In this document: piece by piece, positions 42,574 through 51,579 of the stretch | Numbering within the stretch: the stretch's first letter is position 1 | Layout of the letters: each line of letters starts with the position of its first letter | Assembly: GCF_030159955.1 (NCBI RefSeq) | Contig: NZ_BSNK01000001.1 | Location: forward strand, 496,001 to 560,000 | Direction: 5' to 3' | Origin: Algimonas ampicilliniresistens | GTDB taxonomy: Bacteria > Pseudomonadota > Alphaproteobacteria > Caulobacterales > Maricaulaceae | DNA length: 64,000 nt | Program-made: the position numbers and the translations under genes | Notes under the pieces: generated by a model | Told to the model about the DNA's origin: nothing | The model's input: only the letters and a program-made list of their open reading frames with translations | The model's database searches: none

Positions 42574-43334
42574 GGGGCGGTCTCATCCGGCTCGGGCGTG
42601 TTGATCGAGAGACCCACGGCTTGCGTGTTGTCCTTCACCGTCTCCCTTAGAGTATTTTGAAGCCTAAGCTCGAAGACGGCTGTGCGTTCCCACCGGTAAA
42701 ACATTTTGAGAAAAGTCGGGTCTTTGCAGACCTCTTCCAGCGGTCCGACGATGCGGGCGCGCCGAACATCCGTGCCATTTAAGCTTTCGCTTGGATCAAG
42801 TTTCGTCGTCAATCCAACGCGTGGATGTTTGTCGACTTCATCAATTTCCGCGATGGGTTGAATGAGGTCTGACACCCTCGTAATTCCATCTAGTAACTGC
42901 GCATATTGGCGCAGTTGCGTCCGAATGCTGCTGGTTTGACGTTCAAGTAGACGTTCATTGGTCACCAATAGGTCAAGAGCATCAGATCTCGCCCGGGTAC
43001 CACTGCTGGATCGAATATTATTCAGCCCAAGGTCAACAATGGCATCCGCGGTCTTCCCGGTTCGGCAGGTTTCCAAAACGACAATCGCGGCTTGAACATC
43101 CTCAAGCTGAGATTGGGTGCGCGCCGTTGTTTCTAATGAACCCATCCAAATTTCTTGGCTCTCTTCGCTCAGCCGGGTCATGGCGTCTTGGTAGGAGGTT
43201 TCGTCCCCGCGGCTGGTGTTCCAGTTGGTGAACTGCATGCCTAAAAGCACGCCCAACACAACGATCATAAAATCAAGCGCAACGGCGAACCAGTTTTGGT
43301 CTTTAACGTGCTTGGTTAAGTTTCTAAGTAACAT
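42570..43334 (-). CDS. Membrane-anchored protein, DUF6090-like, copy 1
   Basis: This 254-residue paralogue of the downstream gene starts MLLRNLTKHVKDQNWFAVA, has the helix LDFMIVVLGVLLGMQFTNW followed by NTSRGDE, and a long helical body with a different sequence (QEIWMGSLETTARTQSQLED). Copies share the first 45 residues far more than the rest. ATG 43334 is supported by GGAAAAGGG upstream; an extra 24 codons in frame are not protein-like. It is the first gene of the tandem unit. Confidence 0.78.
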   Translation of the reverse strand: MLLRNLTKHVKDQNWFAVALDFMIVVLGVLLGMQFTNWNTSRGDETSYQDAMTRLSEESQEIWMGSLETTARTQSQLEDVQAAIVVLETCRTGKTADAIVDLGLNNIRSSSGTRARSDALDLLVTNERLLERQTSSIRTQLRQYAQLLDGITRVSDLIQPIAEIDEVDKHPRVGLTTKLDPSESLNGTDVRRARIVGPLEEVCKDPTFLKMFYRWERTAVFELRLQNTLRETVKDNTQAVGLSINTPEPDETAP

Positions 43335-43545
43335 GGCGCGCCCTTTTCCCACGGGTGGGACGTAACGCATTGCGGAATTGTGTCTAGCGGTGGTTGGGGC
43401 CGTCAACGGCGTGCTTCCCAGTCACGTTCCCCAGCCACGCTCATAGGGGCCATGCCCCAATCGTGACGCATTCACTTGGCAGTTGGGCTCGACGCGCCTA
43501 TATGCCGCTCCTTAGAAAACCGGGGAGCCCCGGAAGAGAGACCCT

Positions 43546-44013
43546 ATGAGCGAACCACTTCGCGACCAGATTAGTGCATCAACCAAAGACGCGATGCGAG
43601 AGAAGGCCACCGTCAGGCTATCCACGCTGCGCCTGATGTCAGCGGCCATAAAAGATCGTGATATTGCGGCCCGCGCGGCAGATCGTTGCGGCGGCATCGA
43701 TGATTCAGAAATCCTCGGCATCCTGACCAAAATGGTCAAGCAGCGTGAAGACGCCGCCAAAACCTATGACGATAATGGTCGGCCAGAACTGGCCGAGCGT
43801 GAGCGTGAGGAAATAGAGGTTGTGCGCAGCTTTATGCCCAAACCGATGAGTGACGACGAGATCGAAGCCACAGTGAGCAAGATTGTCGAAACCAGCGGTG
43901 CGACCTGCCTAAAAGACATGGGCAAGATTATGGGGCAGCTTAAAAGTGGCTATGCAGGTCGGATCGATATGGGCAAGGCCGGGGCCGTCGTAAAACGGCA
44001 TCTCTGTAGCTAG
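43546..44013 (+). CDS. GatB/YqeY domain protein
   Basis: The 155-residue protein has the YqeY helical architecture: RDQISASTKDAMREKATVRL, LRLMSAAIKDRDIAAR, ILGILTKMVKQREDAAKTY, and a C-terminal GKIMGQLKSGYAGRIDMGKA. That last domain is shared with the tail of GatB (aspartyl/glutamyl-tRNA amidotransferase). YqeY is proposed to bind tRNA; its role is unproven. It is commonly near dnaG/rpoD in Alphaproteobacteria; here it is alone after a 211-bp gap, divergent from the membrane-protein tandem. Confidence 0.93.
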   Translation: MSEPLRDQISASTKDAMREKATVRLSTLRLMSAAIKDRDIAARAADRCGGIDDSEILGILTKMVKQREDAAKTYDDNGRPELAEREREEIEVVRSFMPKPMSDDEIEATVSKIVETSGATCLKDMGKIMGQLKSGYAGRIDMGKAGAVVKRHLCS

Positions 44014-44179
44014 ACGCCGCAGGCTTGGTCCGCCGATACGCGTTTGACGGCTCTGCGCCTCCTATTTGAGCCTTCTATTCATAAAGGGCGCGCATGCACG
44101 GCTTGACATTGCCGGGCGCAGAGCTTGTCTCTAGAGAGCGCCTCATCGCCCATAATATCTGATACCCAAATCCATTCTC

Positions 44180-45160
44180 GTGACCTTGCCGACCCCAAAA
44201 CCTTTTAATCCGCCGTTCTGGATGCGGGCCGGTCTTGTGCAGACGGCGCTGGCTAGTTTCCAGTTTCGCAAGCGTGGTCCGAACGCGATGCTGGACGCGG
44301 CCGAGGACATCATCCTTGATTGCGAAGATGGAGTTCGGCTCAAGGGTAGCTATTCACGCCATCCCGACAATAAGGCTCTGGTCATCTTCCTACATGGTTG
44401 GGAAGGGTCACAGGATAGCACCTATGTGGTCAGCTGCGGGCGCTATATGTTTGAACGTGGTGCGAGTGTCTTTCGCCTGAATTATCGCGATCATGGCGGC
44501 AGTCACGACCTCAATGAGGGTCTATTTTTCTCGACCCGTTTCAATGAAGTGTTTGACGGCGTGCGCAAGGCGGCGCGGCTGTCAGAGGGTGCGCCCGTCT
44601 ATATTGTTGGCTTTTCGCTGGGCGGGAACTTCGCGCTTCGAATTGCGCGGTCCTTGCGTGATTTGGCCATCCCGAAACTGCGCCGGATATTCGCGATTAG
44701 CCCAGTGGTTGACCCGTGGGGGGCGGCCCCTCTGGTCGATGCCAATCCACTCTATCGGCGCTATTTTCTTAAGAAATGGTCGGCCAGCCTACGGCTGAAA
44801 CAGGCTGCCTTTCCAGATATCTACAATTTTGACGAAGTGCTCAAGAGCAAGCGTGTCTTGGCGATGACGGAGACCGTATTGCCGCTCTATTCTCGCTACG
44901 CGCGTATGGAAGACTATTTCAACGCCTATCGGGTCGATCCAGATGATCTGTCGCGCGTGCCCGTTCCGCTCGACATTATCACCGCACGTGACGACGGGAT
45001 GATCCCGGAACGCGATATTCGTCGGCTGACGCTTAGCCCGGGCTCACGCATGATCATTCACGATCAGGGCGGGCATAATGGCTTCTTCCAATCCTTGTTG
45101 GGCCCAACTTGGTATGACGAACATATTGGCGATCTGATCTTCCAGACCGCTGCAAACTAG
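44180..45160 (+). CDS. YheT-like alpha/beta hydrolase
   Basis: The 326-residue protein matches the YheT family: an N-terminal FNPPFWMRAGLVQTALASF, FLHGWEGSQDSTYV (oxyanion HG), FRLNYRDHGGSHDL, the nucleophile elbow GFSLGGNFALRIA (Ser), an acid near ITARDDGMI, and His in DQGGHNGFF. It is likely a carboxylesterase or lipase-like enzyme; substrate unknown. The GTG start 44180 keeps the conserved N-terminal FxPPxW box, whereas the internal ATG 44222 would lose it. The DUF1499 gene starts 14 bp after its stop. Confidence 0.9.
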   Translation: MTLPTPKPFNPPFWMRAGLVQTALASFQFRKRGPNAMLDAAEDIILDCEDGVRLKGSYSRHPDNKALVIFLHGWEGSQDSTYVVSCGRYMFERGASVFRLNYRDHGGSHDLNEGLFFSTRFNEVFDGVRKAARLSEGAPVYIVGFSLGGNFALRIARSLRDLAIPKLRRIFAISPVVDPWGAAPLVDANPLYRRYFLKKWSASLRLKQAAFPDIYNFDEVLKSKRVLAMTETVLPLYSRYARMEDYFNAYRVDPDDLSRVPVPLDIITARDDGMIPERDIRRLTLSPGSRMIIHDQGGHNGFFQSLLGPTWYDEHIGDLIFQTAAN

Positions 45161-45174
45161 GTCAGGAGAGCGTC

Positions 45175-45588
45175 ATGCGTTTGCTGTTTCTAATTCCCGC
45201 CACTATCATCACTGGCATGATCATTTTATCTCTGCTGAGCCAGCGCGGTAAGGCCAAAGGCCTTGTCGATGGCCGCCTTTCGCCGCTGCCGTCCAAACCG
45301 AACTGCGTCAGTTCCGAACCGGGAACGGATTCCGACAAACAGGTTGAGCCGCTCTCAACCAATAAGGACGGAGTGAAGGCCGCGATTGCCGCAACCGGCG
45401 GGACCATCACATCAGAATCTGACGATTATATCAGCGCCACCTATACGAGTGGCCTGATGCGGTTTGTCGATGATGTGGAATTTCGTCGGGACGGAAAGCT
45501 GTGGCAAATCCGCTCAGCATCGCGTGTCGGTCACTCCGATATGGGTGCCAATCGGAAGCGGGTAAAAGCAATTCGCGCCGCGCTTTAG
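45175..45588 (+). CDS. DUF1499 family membrane-anchored protein
   Basis: The 137-residue protein has an N-terminal signal-anchor helix (LLFLIPATIITGMIILSLLS) and the DUF1499 core: PNCVSSEPGT, VEPLS, MRFVDDVEFRRDG, and IRSASRVGHSDMGANRKR. Family function is unknown; members often accompany stress or osmolarity genes. RBS AGGAGAG is ideal. It is coupled to the YheT-like gene and is followed 44 bp later by an S41 peptidase gene. Confidence 0.9.
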   Translation: MRLLFLIPATIITGMIILSLLSQRGKAKGLVDGRLSPLPSKPNCVSSEPGTDSDKQVEPLSTNKDGVKAAIAATGGTITSESDDYISATYTSGLMRFVDDVEFRRDGKLWQIRSASRVGHSDMGANRKRVKAIRAAL

Positions 45589-45632
45589 CCCGCTCGTTGA
45601 CGGAGTCATCCACGAGCTATAGCGGCGTCCTT

Positions 45633-47102
45633 ATGAGCTTCTTTCGTCCCCTAATCGCGCTGATCATAGCGTCAGTTTTCTGCCAATCGACTTTAGCGCA
45701 GGATGAATTTAGCGAGCAGGCCGTAAAGAACGATCTTTCCGTTCTCCACATGACACTGCAGCAAGCGCATTACGATTTGTACGCGCATAGCAGTCGTGAA
45801 GACTATCGCGCGTTGCTAAACGATCTTTACGGTATGATCGACGGGCCGCAATCCGTGGTCGATGCGTCCAAGATATTTCAACGCTATGTTGCTTTTGGCA
45901 AGATCGGGCACGCGAAAACAGAAGCTGGGTATGTGCAATTCATCGCGCATATTGGGGCAGGTGGGCGGTTCTTGCCGATCTTTATTCGGGTTGATGGAGG
46001 TACCGTCTTTCTTGTCCAAGCGGCCGACATTGACGGCCAAACACAGGCCGGCATGGTGATCCATGCCATTAATGGGCGCAGCATCAATAGCTGGCTGAAC
46101 CAGCTCGGTGTTTATGTTTCGGCAGAGAGAGACTTGATGCGCAATTCTCTGATGGAAGAGAGTTTTGCGCCACTACTTTGGATGGAATTGGGGGAGGTTG
46201 ATAACGTGACATTGACGGTCGAGGGATCGGACAGTGTAAAGCGTTTGATTAAGGTCGATGCGGTCGATTTCCCGGGATACGCAGCAATACGGGCGGCAGC
46301 GCCATCGAAATCTTTGGATACGGACTTCAATGCGCGCGAATACCGCTTATTAAGCAAAGGCTTAGCCTATTTAAGACCCGGCCCGTTCATTGATCTAGAC
46401 ACAGCCGATGCCGATCAACGTGATCCTTCCTATTCTGGGGATGGTTTTTTTGAGTTCATCGATCAAGCTTTTGAGGACATGATCGCATCTGATGCGACTG
46501 ACCTAATCATTGATCTGAGAAACAATCCTGGTGGGAACAATAATTTTAGCGATGCGATGACGGCGTGGTTTGCCGATAAGCCGTTTCGTTTCACCAATGA
46601 CTTTCGTCTGAAAGCCAGTGCGGCAACGAAAGCGGACTACGAAAGACAACTTGAAAGCGGAGAGCCAGATGGTCTTCTCGCTGACCTTATCGAAGCAGAG
46701 ATGACCCAACCCAATGGTATGCGCTACTCATTTGACATTCCCATGGTCGAACCGCGTCAAGTCCATGAACGCTATAAGGGACAGGTCTGGGCGATTGTAA
46801 ATCGACACAGCTATTCTAACGCAACCTCGACGGCCGCCATGATACAGGATTACGAGTTTGGTCGTGTTTTCGGCGAAGAAACAGCGGACCTCCCGACAAG
46901 CTATGCCTCTGTTCTAACGTTTGAACTGCCGGAAACGGGAGTCGTTGTGACCTATCCGAAAAGCCGTTTTCTTCGACCTAGCGGAAATGTGACCATGCGA
47001 GGCGTCATCCCGGATATCGTTTTGCCGCGGGAGCCTATAGAGTCTGATAAGGATGTAATTCTCGAGGCGGTTTCTAATTATGTTTGGGCTTTACGAGATT
47101 AG
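45633..47102 (+). CDS. S41-family (C-terminal processing-like) peptidase, exported
   Basis: The 489-residue protein has a signal peptide (PLIALIIASVFCQSTLA, cleaved near residue 22) and the S41 fold: a helical N-terminal part, a PDZ-like region (IHAINGRSINSWLNQLG), and the catalytic core DLIIDLRNNPGGNNNF and WAIVNRHSYSNATSTAAMIQ with the nucleophilic Ser. A lysine partner is not clear from the motif alone (GRVFGEETADLPTSYAS). It is probably a periplasmic or lipid-associated protease. ATG 45633 was chosen for the signal peptide; the longer frame covers the DUF1499 gene. Confidence 0.87.
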   Translation: MSFFRPLIALIIASVFCQSTLAQDEFSEQAVKNDLSVLHMTLQQAHYDLYAHSSREDYRALLNDLYGMIDGPQSVVDASKIFQRYVAFGKIGHAKTEAGYVQFIAHIGAGGRFLPIFIRVDGGTVFLVQAADIDGQTQAGMVIHAINGRSINSWLNQLGVYVSAERDLMRNSLMEESFAPLLWMELGEVDNVTLTVEGSDSVKRLIKVDAVDFPGYAAIRAAAPSKSLDTDFNAREYRLLSKGLAYLRPGPFIDLDTADADQRDPSYSGDGFFEFIDQAFEDMIASDATDLIIDLRNNPGGNNNFSDAMTAWFADKPFRFTNDFRLKASAATKADYERQLESGEPDGLLADLIEAEMTQPNGMRYSFDIPMVEPRQVHERYKGQVWAIVNRHSYSNATSTAAMIQDYEFGRVFGEETADLPTSYASVLTFELPETGVVVTYPKSRFLRPSGNVTMRGVIPDIVLPREPIESDKDVILEAVSNYVWALRD

Positions 47103-47178
47103 TCCGCATGAACGTCAGCCTTTGTGCAATCGGGTCAGTTTAGTAATCCGTATTAGGTAGAACATCAGGAAAACACCC

Positions 47179-47766
47179 ATGCCGGATCAACATCGTACGC
47201 CCAAGACTGTCGACCACGCTAAGGTCAAAGATCTTGTCCGCGAATTGCTAATTGCCCTCGGAGAAAACCCAGACCGGGAAGGGCTACTCGATACACCGCG
47301 CCGGATCGCCGATTTTTGGCGCGATTTTATCGAATATGATCCCGGTAAGCTGGAAACGACCTTTGACTCGGTCCGCCATAATCAGATGGTGGCTGTGACC
47401 GGCATGCGCGTCTGGTCCATGTGCGAACATCACATGCTGCCCTTTTGGTGCGATGTGTCGGTCGCCTATATTGCGCATGACAAAGTGTTGGGCCTGTCCA
47501 AATTTGCACGGATTGCGCACAAAAACGCGCATGCACTGTCGCTCCAAGAAAAGCTCGTTGCGGATATTTCCGACGATCTGAAGACTATCCTTGGCACGAA
47601 GGATGTCGCTGTCGTGGCTAAGGGCGAGCATCTTTGTATGACCATGCGCGGCATTAAAACGCCGCACCGGATGATTTCTTCCGCTTTGGATGGTCAGTTC
47701 CTGCAAGCGGAAACGCGTGCCGAATTCTTTAATCTGGTGAACGCAGCCGACGCGCAAATGCGCTAA
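47179..47766 (+). CDS. folE: GTP cyclohydrolase I
   Basis: The 195-residue enzyme converts GTP to dihydroneopterin triphosphate, the first step to folate. The zinc site is visible as SMCEHHMLPFW with Cys and His, plus the second cysteine in GEHLCMTMRGI. LDTPRRIADFWRDFI and AYIAHDKVLGLSKFARI are usual landmarks. This zinc-type FolE is complete. It stands 76 bp after the peptidase gene and 68 bp before gpmA. Confidence 0.97.
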   Translation: MPDQHRTPKTVDHAKVKDLVRELLIALGENPDREGLLDTPRRIADFWRDFIEYDPGKLETTFDSVRHNQMVAVTGMRVWSMCEHHMLPFWCDVSVAYIAHDKVLGLSKFARIAHKNAHALSLQEKLVADISDDLKTILGTKDVAVVAKGEHLCMTMRGIKTPHRMISSALDGQFLQAETRAEFFNLVNAADAQMR

Positions 47767-47834
47767 CGCGCGCTGAGGGCGTTGCACCGACTCGGCGTGT
47801 GGCGTAGGCCGCGCCCGCACAAGGAGACCTCGCC

Positions 47835-48566
47835 ATGACTACTGATGTGAAGTCCACACTGGTTCTTGTCCGCCACGGACAATCGGTCTGGAATCAAGAA
47901 AACCGTTTTACCGGCTGGGTTGATGTGGGTTTGACCGCGCAAGGTACGCGCGAAGCTAAGAAGGCTGGTAAGTTGCTGGCCAAAGAAGGCCTTCGTTTCG
48001 ATATTGCCTTCACCTCATTCCAGAAGCGCGCGATCAAGACACTCTGGCTGACGCTGGAAGGCATTGACCAGATGTATATTCCTGAAACCAAGGCGTGGCA
48101 GCTCAATGAGCGTCACTATGGTGGCCTAACAGGTCTGAATAAGGACGAAACCAAAGCCAAGCACGGCGAAGAGCAGGTCCATATTTGGCGCCGTTCTTTC
48201 GATGTGCCGCCGCCTCAAATCGACACAGATAACGACTATCACCCCGCCAATGACCCAAAATATGCGGCCTATGATCCGGCAATCCTACCCGGTGGCGAAA
48301 GCCTGAAGATGACAACTGAACGCGTTCTGCCTTACTTCAACGGGCAGATCCGTCAGTTCCTAGAGGCCGGGTCCAACGTTATCATTAGTGCTCATGGAAA
48401 CAGCCTACGGGCCCTGATGAAGGATTTGTTCCAAGTTGCAGACGAAGACATTCCCGGCTTTGAATTCCCGACGGGTAATCCATTGCTGTTGGAATTGGGT
48501 GAGCATCAGAAAGTGCTGAGCGCGCGCTATCTGGATGAGAAACGCAAAAAGCCTTTGCCGATGTAG
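47835..48566 (+). CDS. gpmA: 2,3-bisphosphoglycerate-dependent phosphoglycerate mutase
   Basis: The 243-residue glycolytic/gluconeogenic enzyme interconverts 3- and 2-phosphoglycerate through a phosphohistidine. Active-site LVRHGQSVWNQENRFTGW, the ERHYGG substrate segment (LNERHYGGLTGLN) and VIISAHGNSLRALMK hold the two catalytic His. Length fits dPGM; the usual C-terminal tail is short (KKPLPM). The RBS AAGGAG is excellent. tRNA-Ser lies just downstream on the other strand. Confidence 0.96.
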   Translation: MTTDVKSTLVLVRHGQSVWNQENRFTGWVDVGLTAQGTREAKKAGKLLAKEGLRFDIAFTSFQKRAIKTLWLTLEGIDQMYIPETKAWQLNERHYGGLTGLNKDETKAKHGEEQVHIWRRSFDVPPPQIDTDNDYHPANDPKYAAYDPAILPGGESLKMTTERVLPYFNGQIRQFLEAGSNVIISAHGNSLRALMKDLFQVADEDIPGFEFPTGNPLLLELGEHQKVLSARYLDEKRKKPLPM

Positions 48567-48600
48567 ACAGCGCCTGTCGGCGCTCTGCGCTGGAGTCGCG

Positions 48601-48687
48601 CAGTCAGGGCGGGATTCGAACCCGCGATAGAGTTACCCCTATACCGGATTTCGAATCCGGCGCTTTCGACCACTCAGCCACCTGACC
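48601..48687 (-). tRNA. tRNA-Ser (anticodon CGA)
   Basis: The minus strand reads GGTCAGG at the 5' end, pairing with CCTGACT (one G-T pair). The anticodon stem CCGGA/TCCGG has loop TTCGAAA, giving CGA. A long variable arm (TATAGGGGTAACTCTA) is typical of serine, and the T arm is CGGGTTCGAATCCCG. Discriminator G73; CCA is not encoded. Confidence 0.96.
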
Positions 48688-48823
48688 AAACGCGGATCAT
48701 TCTGTAGAGATGAATGGCTCTACAGAATGGAGTGAAGCGCCGCGCTCTAGCGAGGGTAGGTTGGAATGGCAACGGGACGATGTGAGTATGATTATCTCAT
48801 GGCCTAACGGACGGGAAAGAAAA

Positions 48824-49984
48824 ATGGCGAGGGCGTTCTGGTTGCTTCTATCAACCGTTCTGCTCTCCTGTTCAGGCAGTGAGGGTGAGCCGGCTCTGGG
48901 CTCGAATCAAACGCAGGCTGTACAGTCCGTTGAAATTGACTTTTCGTATCCGAATAACTGGCGGGCACCTGAGGCAACCAATCAAGCTTACAAGATGCAA
49001 TCAGGCAATGTGCCGTGCCCATTATCGAGTGATCCTAACTATAGTTATGTCGACCCGATCCCTGTTATTAGAAACTTGGCAAAAAAACATTCTGTTGTGA
49101 TGATAAATGAATCTCACTCTATAGCGCTTCACCGAGTGTTTATTGGAGAGTTATACGAAGATCTGAACAAGCAGGGGTACCAGAATTTTGGCTCTGAATT
49201 GTTGGGTGATATCGAATGGGCATGGTTGAATGAGCCAGACGGATTTAAATCGAACGGCTTTCCCTCAGATCTGAAAACCGGACTAGCCTACTGGCAAGAT
49301 CCCGTTTTCGGGCAAGTCATGGAGCGGGTAAGTCGCTTGCCCGGAAACTTGTTTTCGTTTGAAGATAACGCATTATCTCCGCCAGTTGGGGCGCAGGGAA
49401 GTGTGGATCATAGAGAGTTCACTCAAGCCAAAAACATCAAAGAATATGTAGATGAATTTGCGGGTCAAAAGTTTTTTATTCACTCTGGGTATCACCATAT
49501 AAAGGAGCGAAATGAAGGCTCGAACATCATCTGGATGGCGGAGTATTTCAAGCGTTTAACGTCCATTGACCCTCTGACGATCAGTCAAACTGACTGTTAT
49601 GGAACATCTCCTTTTGAAAGTGGCCTGCTGGGCTACGGACTATTGGTGGACAAAAAAGGCATGCCAGTCTCTAGGAACGGATATGACCTTATCTTGTCAG
49701 CCCCAAGAGGCCCCTACTACAAGGAGCGCCCTATTTGGCTGCGTGATGAATTAGGCAGAAGGTTTGTTGAGGTGCCTAAAACAATCCGATTTGATGGGGC
49801 GTCCGATTTCACACTTATAACGGCTTGGGACGTGAACAAACCCGCGATGATACCTGCTGAAGACATAATATACCGCGCGCCGCAGTCCAATAAAGTCCTC
49901 GCACTCAGGCCCGGTAAATATTCTGTTGTGGCAGAAGACAGAGATAAAATGGTTCTAGGGAATGTGCTTATAGAGGTCGATTAA
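48824..49984 (+). CDS. Lipoprotein resembling the erythromycin esterase/ChaN-like superfamily
   Basis: The 386-residue protein has a lipoprotein signal (LLLSTVLLSCSGS), so it should be anchored in an envelope membrane. The region VVMINESHSIALHRVFIGEL, followed by ELYEDLNKQGYQNFGSELL, has the spacing of Ere/ChaN-type enzymes (glutamate-rich ESH, then a second Glu). Later conserved-looking pieces are SFEDNALSPP and FIHSGYHHIKER with His residues. Erythromycin esterase function is not claimed. ATG 48824 starts the lipobox peptide. Base composition is lower in GC than its neighbours, a hint of transfer. Confidence 0.65.
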   Translation: MARAFWLLLSTVLLSCSGSEGEPALGSNQTQAVQSVEIDFSYPNNWRAPEATNQAYKMQSGNVPCPLSSDPNYSYVDPIPVIRNLAKKHSVVMINESHSIALHRVFIGELYEDLNKQGYQNFGSELLGDIEWAWLNEPDGFKSNGFPSDLKTGLAYWQDPVFGQVMERVSRLPGNLFSFEDNALSPPVGAQGSVDHREFTQAKNIKEYVDEFAGQKFFIHSGYHHIKERNEGSNIIWMAEYFKRLTSIDPLTISQTDCYGTSPFESGLLGYGLLVDKKGMPVSRNGYDLILSAPRGPYYKERPIWLRDELGRRFVEVPKTIRFDGASDFTLITAWDVNKPAMIPAEDIIYRAPQSNKVLALRPGKYSVVAEDRDKMVLGNVLIEVD

Positions 49985-50019
49985 GACGCGTCGTATGACA
50001 ATGGGGAGGAGCCTGAATT

Positions 50020-50544
50020 ATGCAGTTGAAACCAACATTAGAGACAGAACGTCTGATTTTACGCCCGCTGGATATCGTTCGCGACATAGACGCTGTGTGC
50101 GAGGCCTATGCCCACGCTCCGACCATGCGCTATCTGGGTGGTAAGACGATGGATCGCGCTCAAACTTGGCGATCCATTGCCATGATGTTGGGGCACCATC
50201 AGGTGCGCGGTTACTCATTTCTGTCAGTCATTGAAAAAGAGACGGGCCAGTGGGTTGGGCGGGTTGGGCCTTGGTTTCCGGAAGGTTGGCCTGCGCCGGA
50301 AGTCGGCTGGACCATTCATCCAGCTCACACCCGTAAAGGCTATGCTAAAGAAGCCGGTCGAGCCTGTTTGGACTATGTGCGTGACGGATTGGGTTGGAGT
50401 TCCGTCATTCATGTGATCGCCGATGGGAATATCGGATCGGAGAAGACAGCCGAAGCGCTAGGATCAAGGCGACTCTACGCTTTGGAAGACGGAATTCCGG
50501 GCGTCACGACCGATCTGTGCCATGTTTATGGGCAAGATTTTTAA
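50020..50544 (+). CDS. GNAT-family N-acetyltransferase (RimJ-like)
   Basis: The 174-residue protein is a GCN5-related acetyltransferase of the RimJ/RimL-type subgroup: TLETERLILRPLDIVRDIDA at the start, VGRVGPWFPEGWPAPEVGW, and the acetyl-CoA loop HPAHTRKGYAKEAGRACLDY (R/Q-x-x-G-x-A variant RKGYA). SVIHVIADGNIGSEKTAEAL follows. The acceptor is unknown. RBS GGGGAGGA is ideal. It begins 35 bp after the lipoprotein gene. Confidence 0.93.
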   Translation: MQLKPTLETERLILRPLDIVRDIDAVCEAYAHAPTMRYLGGKTMDRAQTWRSIAMMLGHHQVRGYSFLSVIEKETGQWVGRVGPWFPEGWPAPEVGWTIHPAHTRKGYAKEAGRACLDYVRDGLGWSSVIHVIADGNIGSEKTAEALGSRRLYALEDGIPGVTTDLCHVYGQDF

Positions 50545-50677
50545 CCCGGGTTAAGGTGACAGACATTGGCTCTATACTTCTGCGGCGAAGCAGGATTTAT
50601 GCGCTCAAAATCCTTGTCGGCCCGGATCTTGCTAGGAAGAGTTAGGTTCGGTAGACGCGTAGATTGGCGCGAAGCGT

Positions 50678-50851
50678 ATGAAAATGGTGACGAAACCTGG
50701 TTTGACGCGATTGGCCTTGGATGCCGTTATCGTCGTGGCCGTCATTGTGAGCGCTATTTACGTCATCGCCGTTGAAGCGTCCGCCAATGAATTAGACGCT
50801 CCGGCGATCTCTAAGACTTCTCTAAAAATCGTCCAACCCGTCGACCGTTAG
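50678..50851 (+). CDS. Possible 57-residue single-pass membrane protein
   Basis: ATG 50678 opens a frame whose middle is one clear transmembrane helix (LDAVIVVAVIVSAIYVIAV) between a basic N-terminus (KMVTKPGLTRL) and a short polar C-terminus. The charge rule predicts an inside N-terminus. No strong ribosome site is seen (GCGCGAAGCG only). The stop overlaps the convergent LytTR gene's stop by 4 bp, a compact arrangement that favours a real gene. It is shorter than typical gene-finder limits. I cannot assign a family. Confidence 0.45.
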   Translation: MKMVTKPGLTRLALDAVIVVAVIVSAIYVIAVEASANELDAPAISKTSLKIVQPVDR

Positions 50852-51579
50852 CTGAGCCAGCCTGCCTCGCGTAGCCGCTGAGCTCCCGCTCGACTAACAG
50901 GCACATCTGTGCCGTCTTTAAGTTCAATCACGAATTTGCTGCCGTCGCGCTTGATCTGACCGACCCCGTCTTCTGCGACCCACCAGGATCGGTGCGGGCT
51001 GAGCCCACTCACAGGTCGGGCCAGGCCATCGACATCCGCTAAGCGCATCAGAACCATATGGCTGCCCGCGCTCGTGTGAATACGAATATAGTGATCCTCA
51101 GACGTGACCCCGTAGAGGTCGGCCCCTCGAACTTGCAGGGGCAGGCGGTCCATCAAGGCGGGGCGCTTTGAGTCCTCATCCTCCGGGCTCGGAGCTTGAC
51201 GACCTGCTAATTCGCCGACCGCAGTGATGACGATGGCAATCACCCAGATATAGAACAGGGTCATCAACAGGCTCGCCGGGCTGGTTTGCCCGAACCCATA
51301 GCCAAAGCCGCCAATGACGAAGGGGGCCACGGCGAGCGTCGCGCCTAGAGATTGGAGTAGCGTATAACGCCAGCCCGTCATTGGGGGCGTCCAGCGTTTC
51401 GCGGCCCACTGGACCGACAGAGCGCCGAGCCCACCTGCGAGGGACATCCCGATCCAAAAGGCCGCGCGACCCAAGAGGTTGAAACTATGGGTGCCGAACG
51501 GTGCCAGCACTGTCAGTACCAACCCGGCCAATAGCGGAGTGATCAGAAAGGATGCGATGCGTTTTTTGGGGATTCGCAC
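50848..51579 (-). CDS. Membrane-bound LytTR-family DNA-binding regulator
   Basis: The 243-residue protein has four hydrophobic segments (for example ASFLITPLLAGLVLTVLAP, LLMTLFYIWVIAIVITAVG) and a cytoplasmic C-terminal LytTR domain (residues about 145-243: VTSEDHYIRIHTSAGSHMV, MRLADVDGL, HRSWWVAEDGVG, DVPVSRAGAQRLREAGW). LytTR domains bind DNA by beta-strands; this is a one-component regulator that senses something in or at the membrane. The start is GTG. No cognate histidine kinase is adjacent. Confidence 0.92.
   Translation of the reverse strand: MRIPKKRIASFLITPLLAGLVLTVLAPFGTHSFNLLGRAAFWIGMSLAGGLGALSVQWAAKRWTPPMTGWRYTLLQSLGATLAVAPFVIGGFGYGFGQTSPASLLMTLFYIWVIAIVITAVGELAGRQAPSPEDEDSKRPALMDRLPLQVRGADLYGVTSEDHYIRIHTSAGSHMVLMRLADVDGLARPVSGLSPHRSWWVAEDGVGQIKRDGSKFVIELKDGTDVPVSRAGAQRLREAGWLS

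Noticed and set aside
45501-45632. N-terminal extension of the S41 peptidase
   Set aside because: It covers the end of DUF1499 and would bury the signal peptide that starts at 45633.
50566-50775. 69-codon plus-strand frame
   Set aside because: Arg/Cys-rich with no helix; the frame starting at 50678 is a better candidate for this interval.
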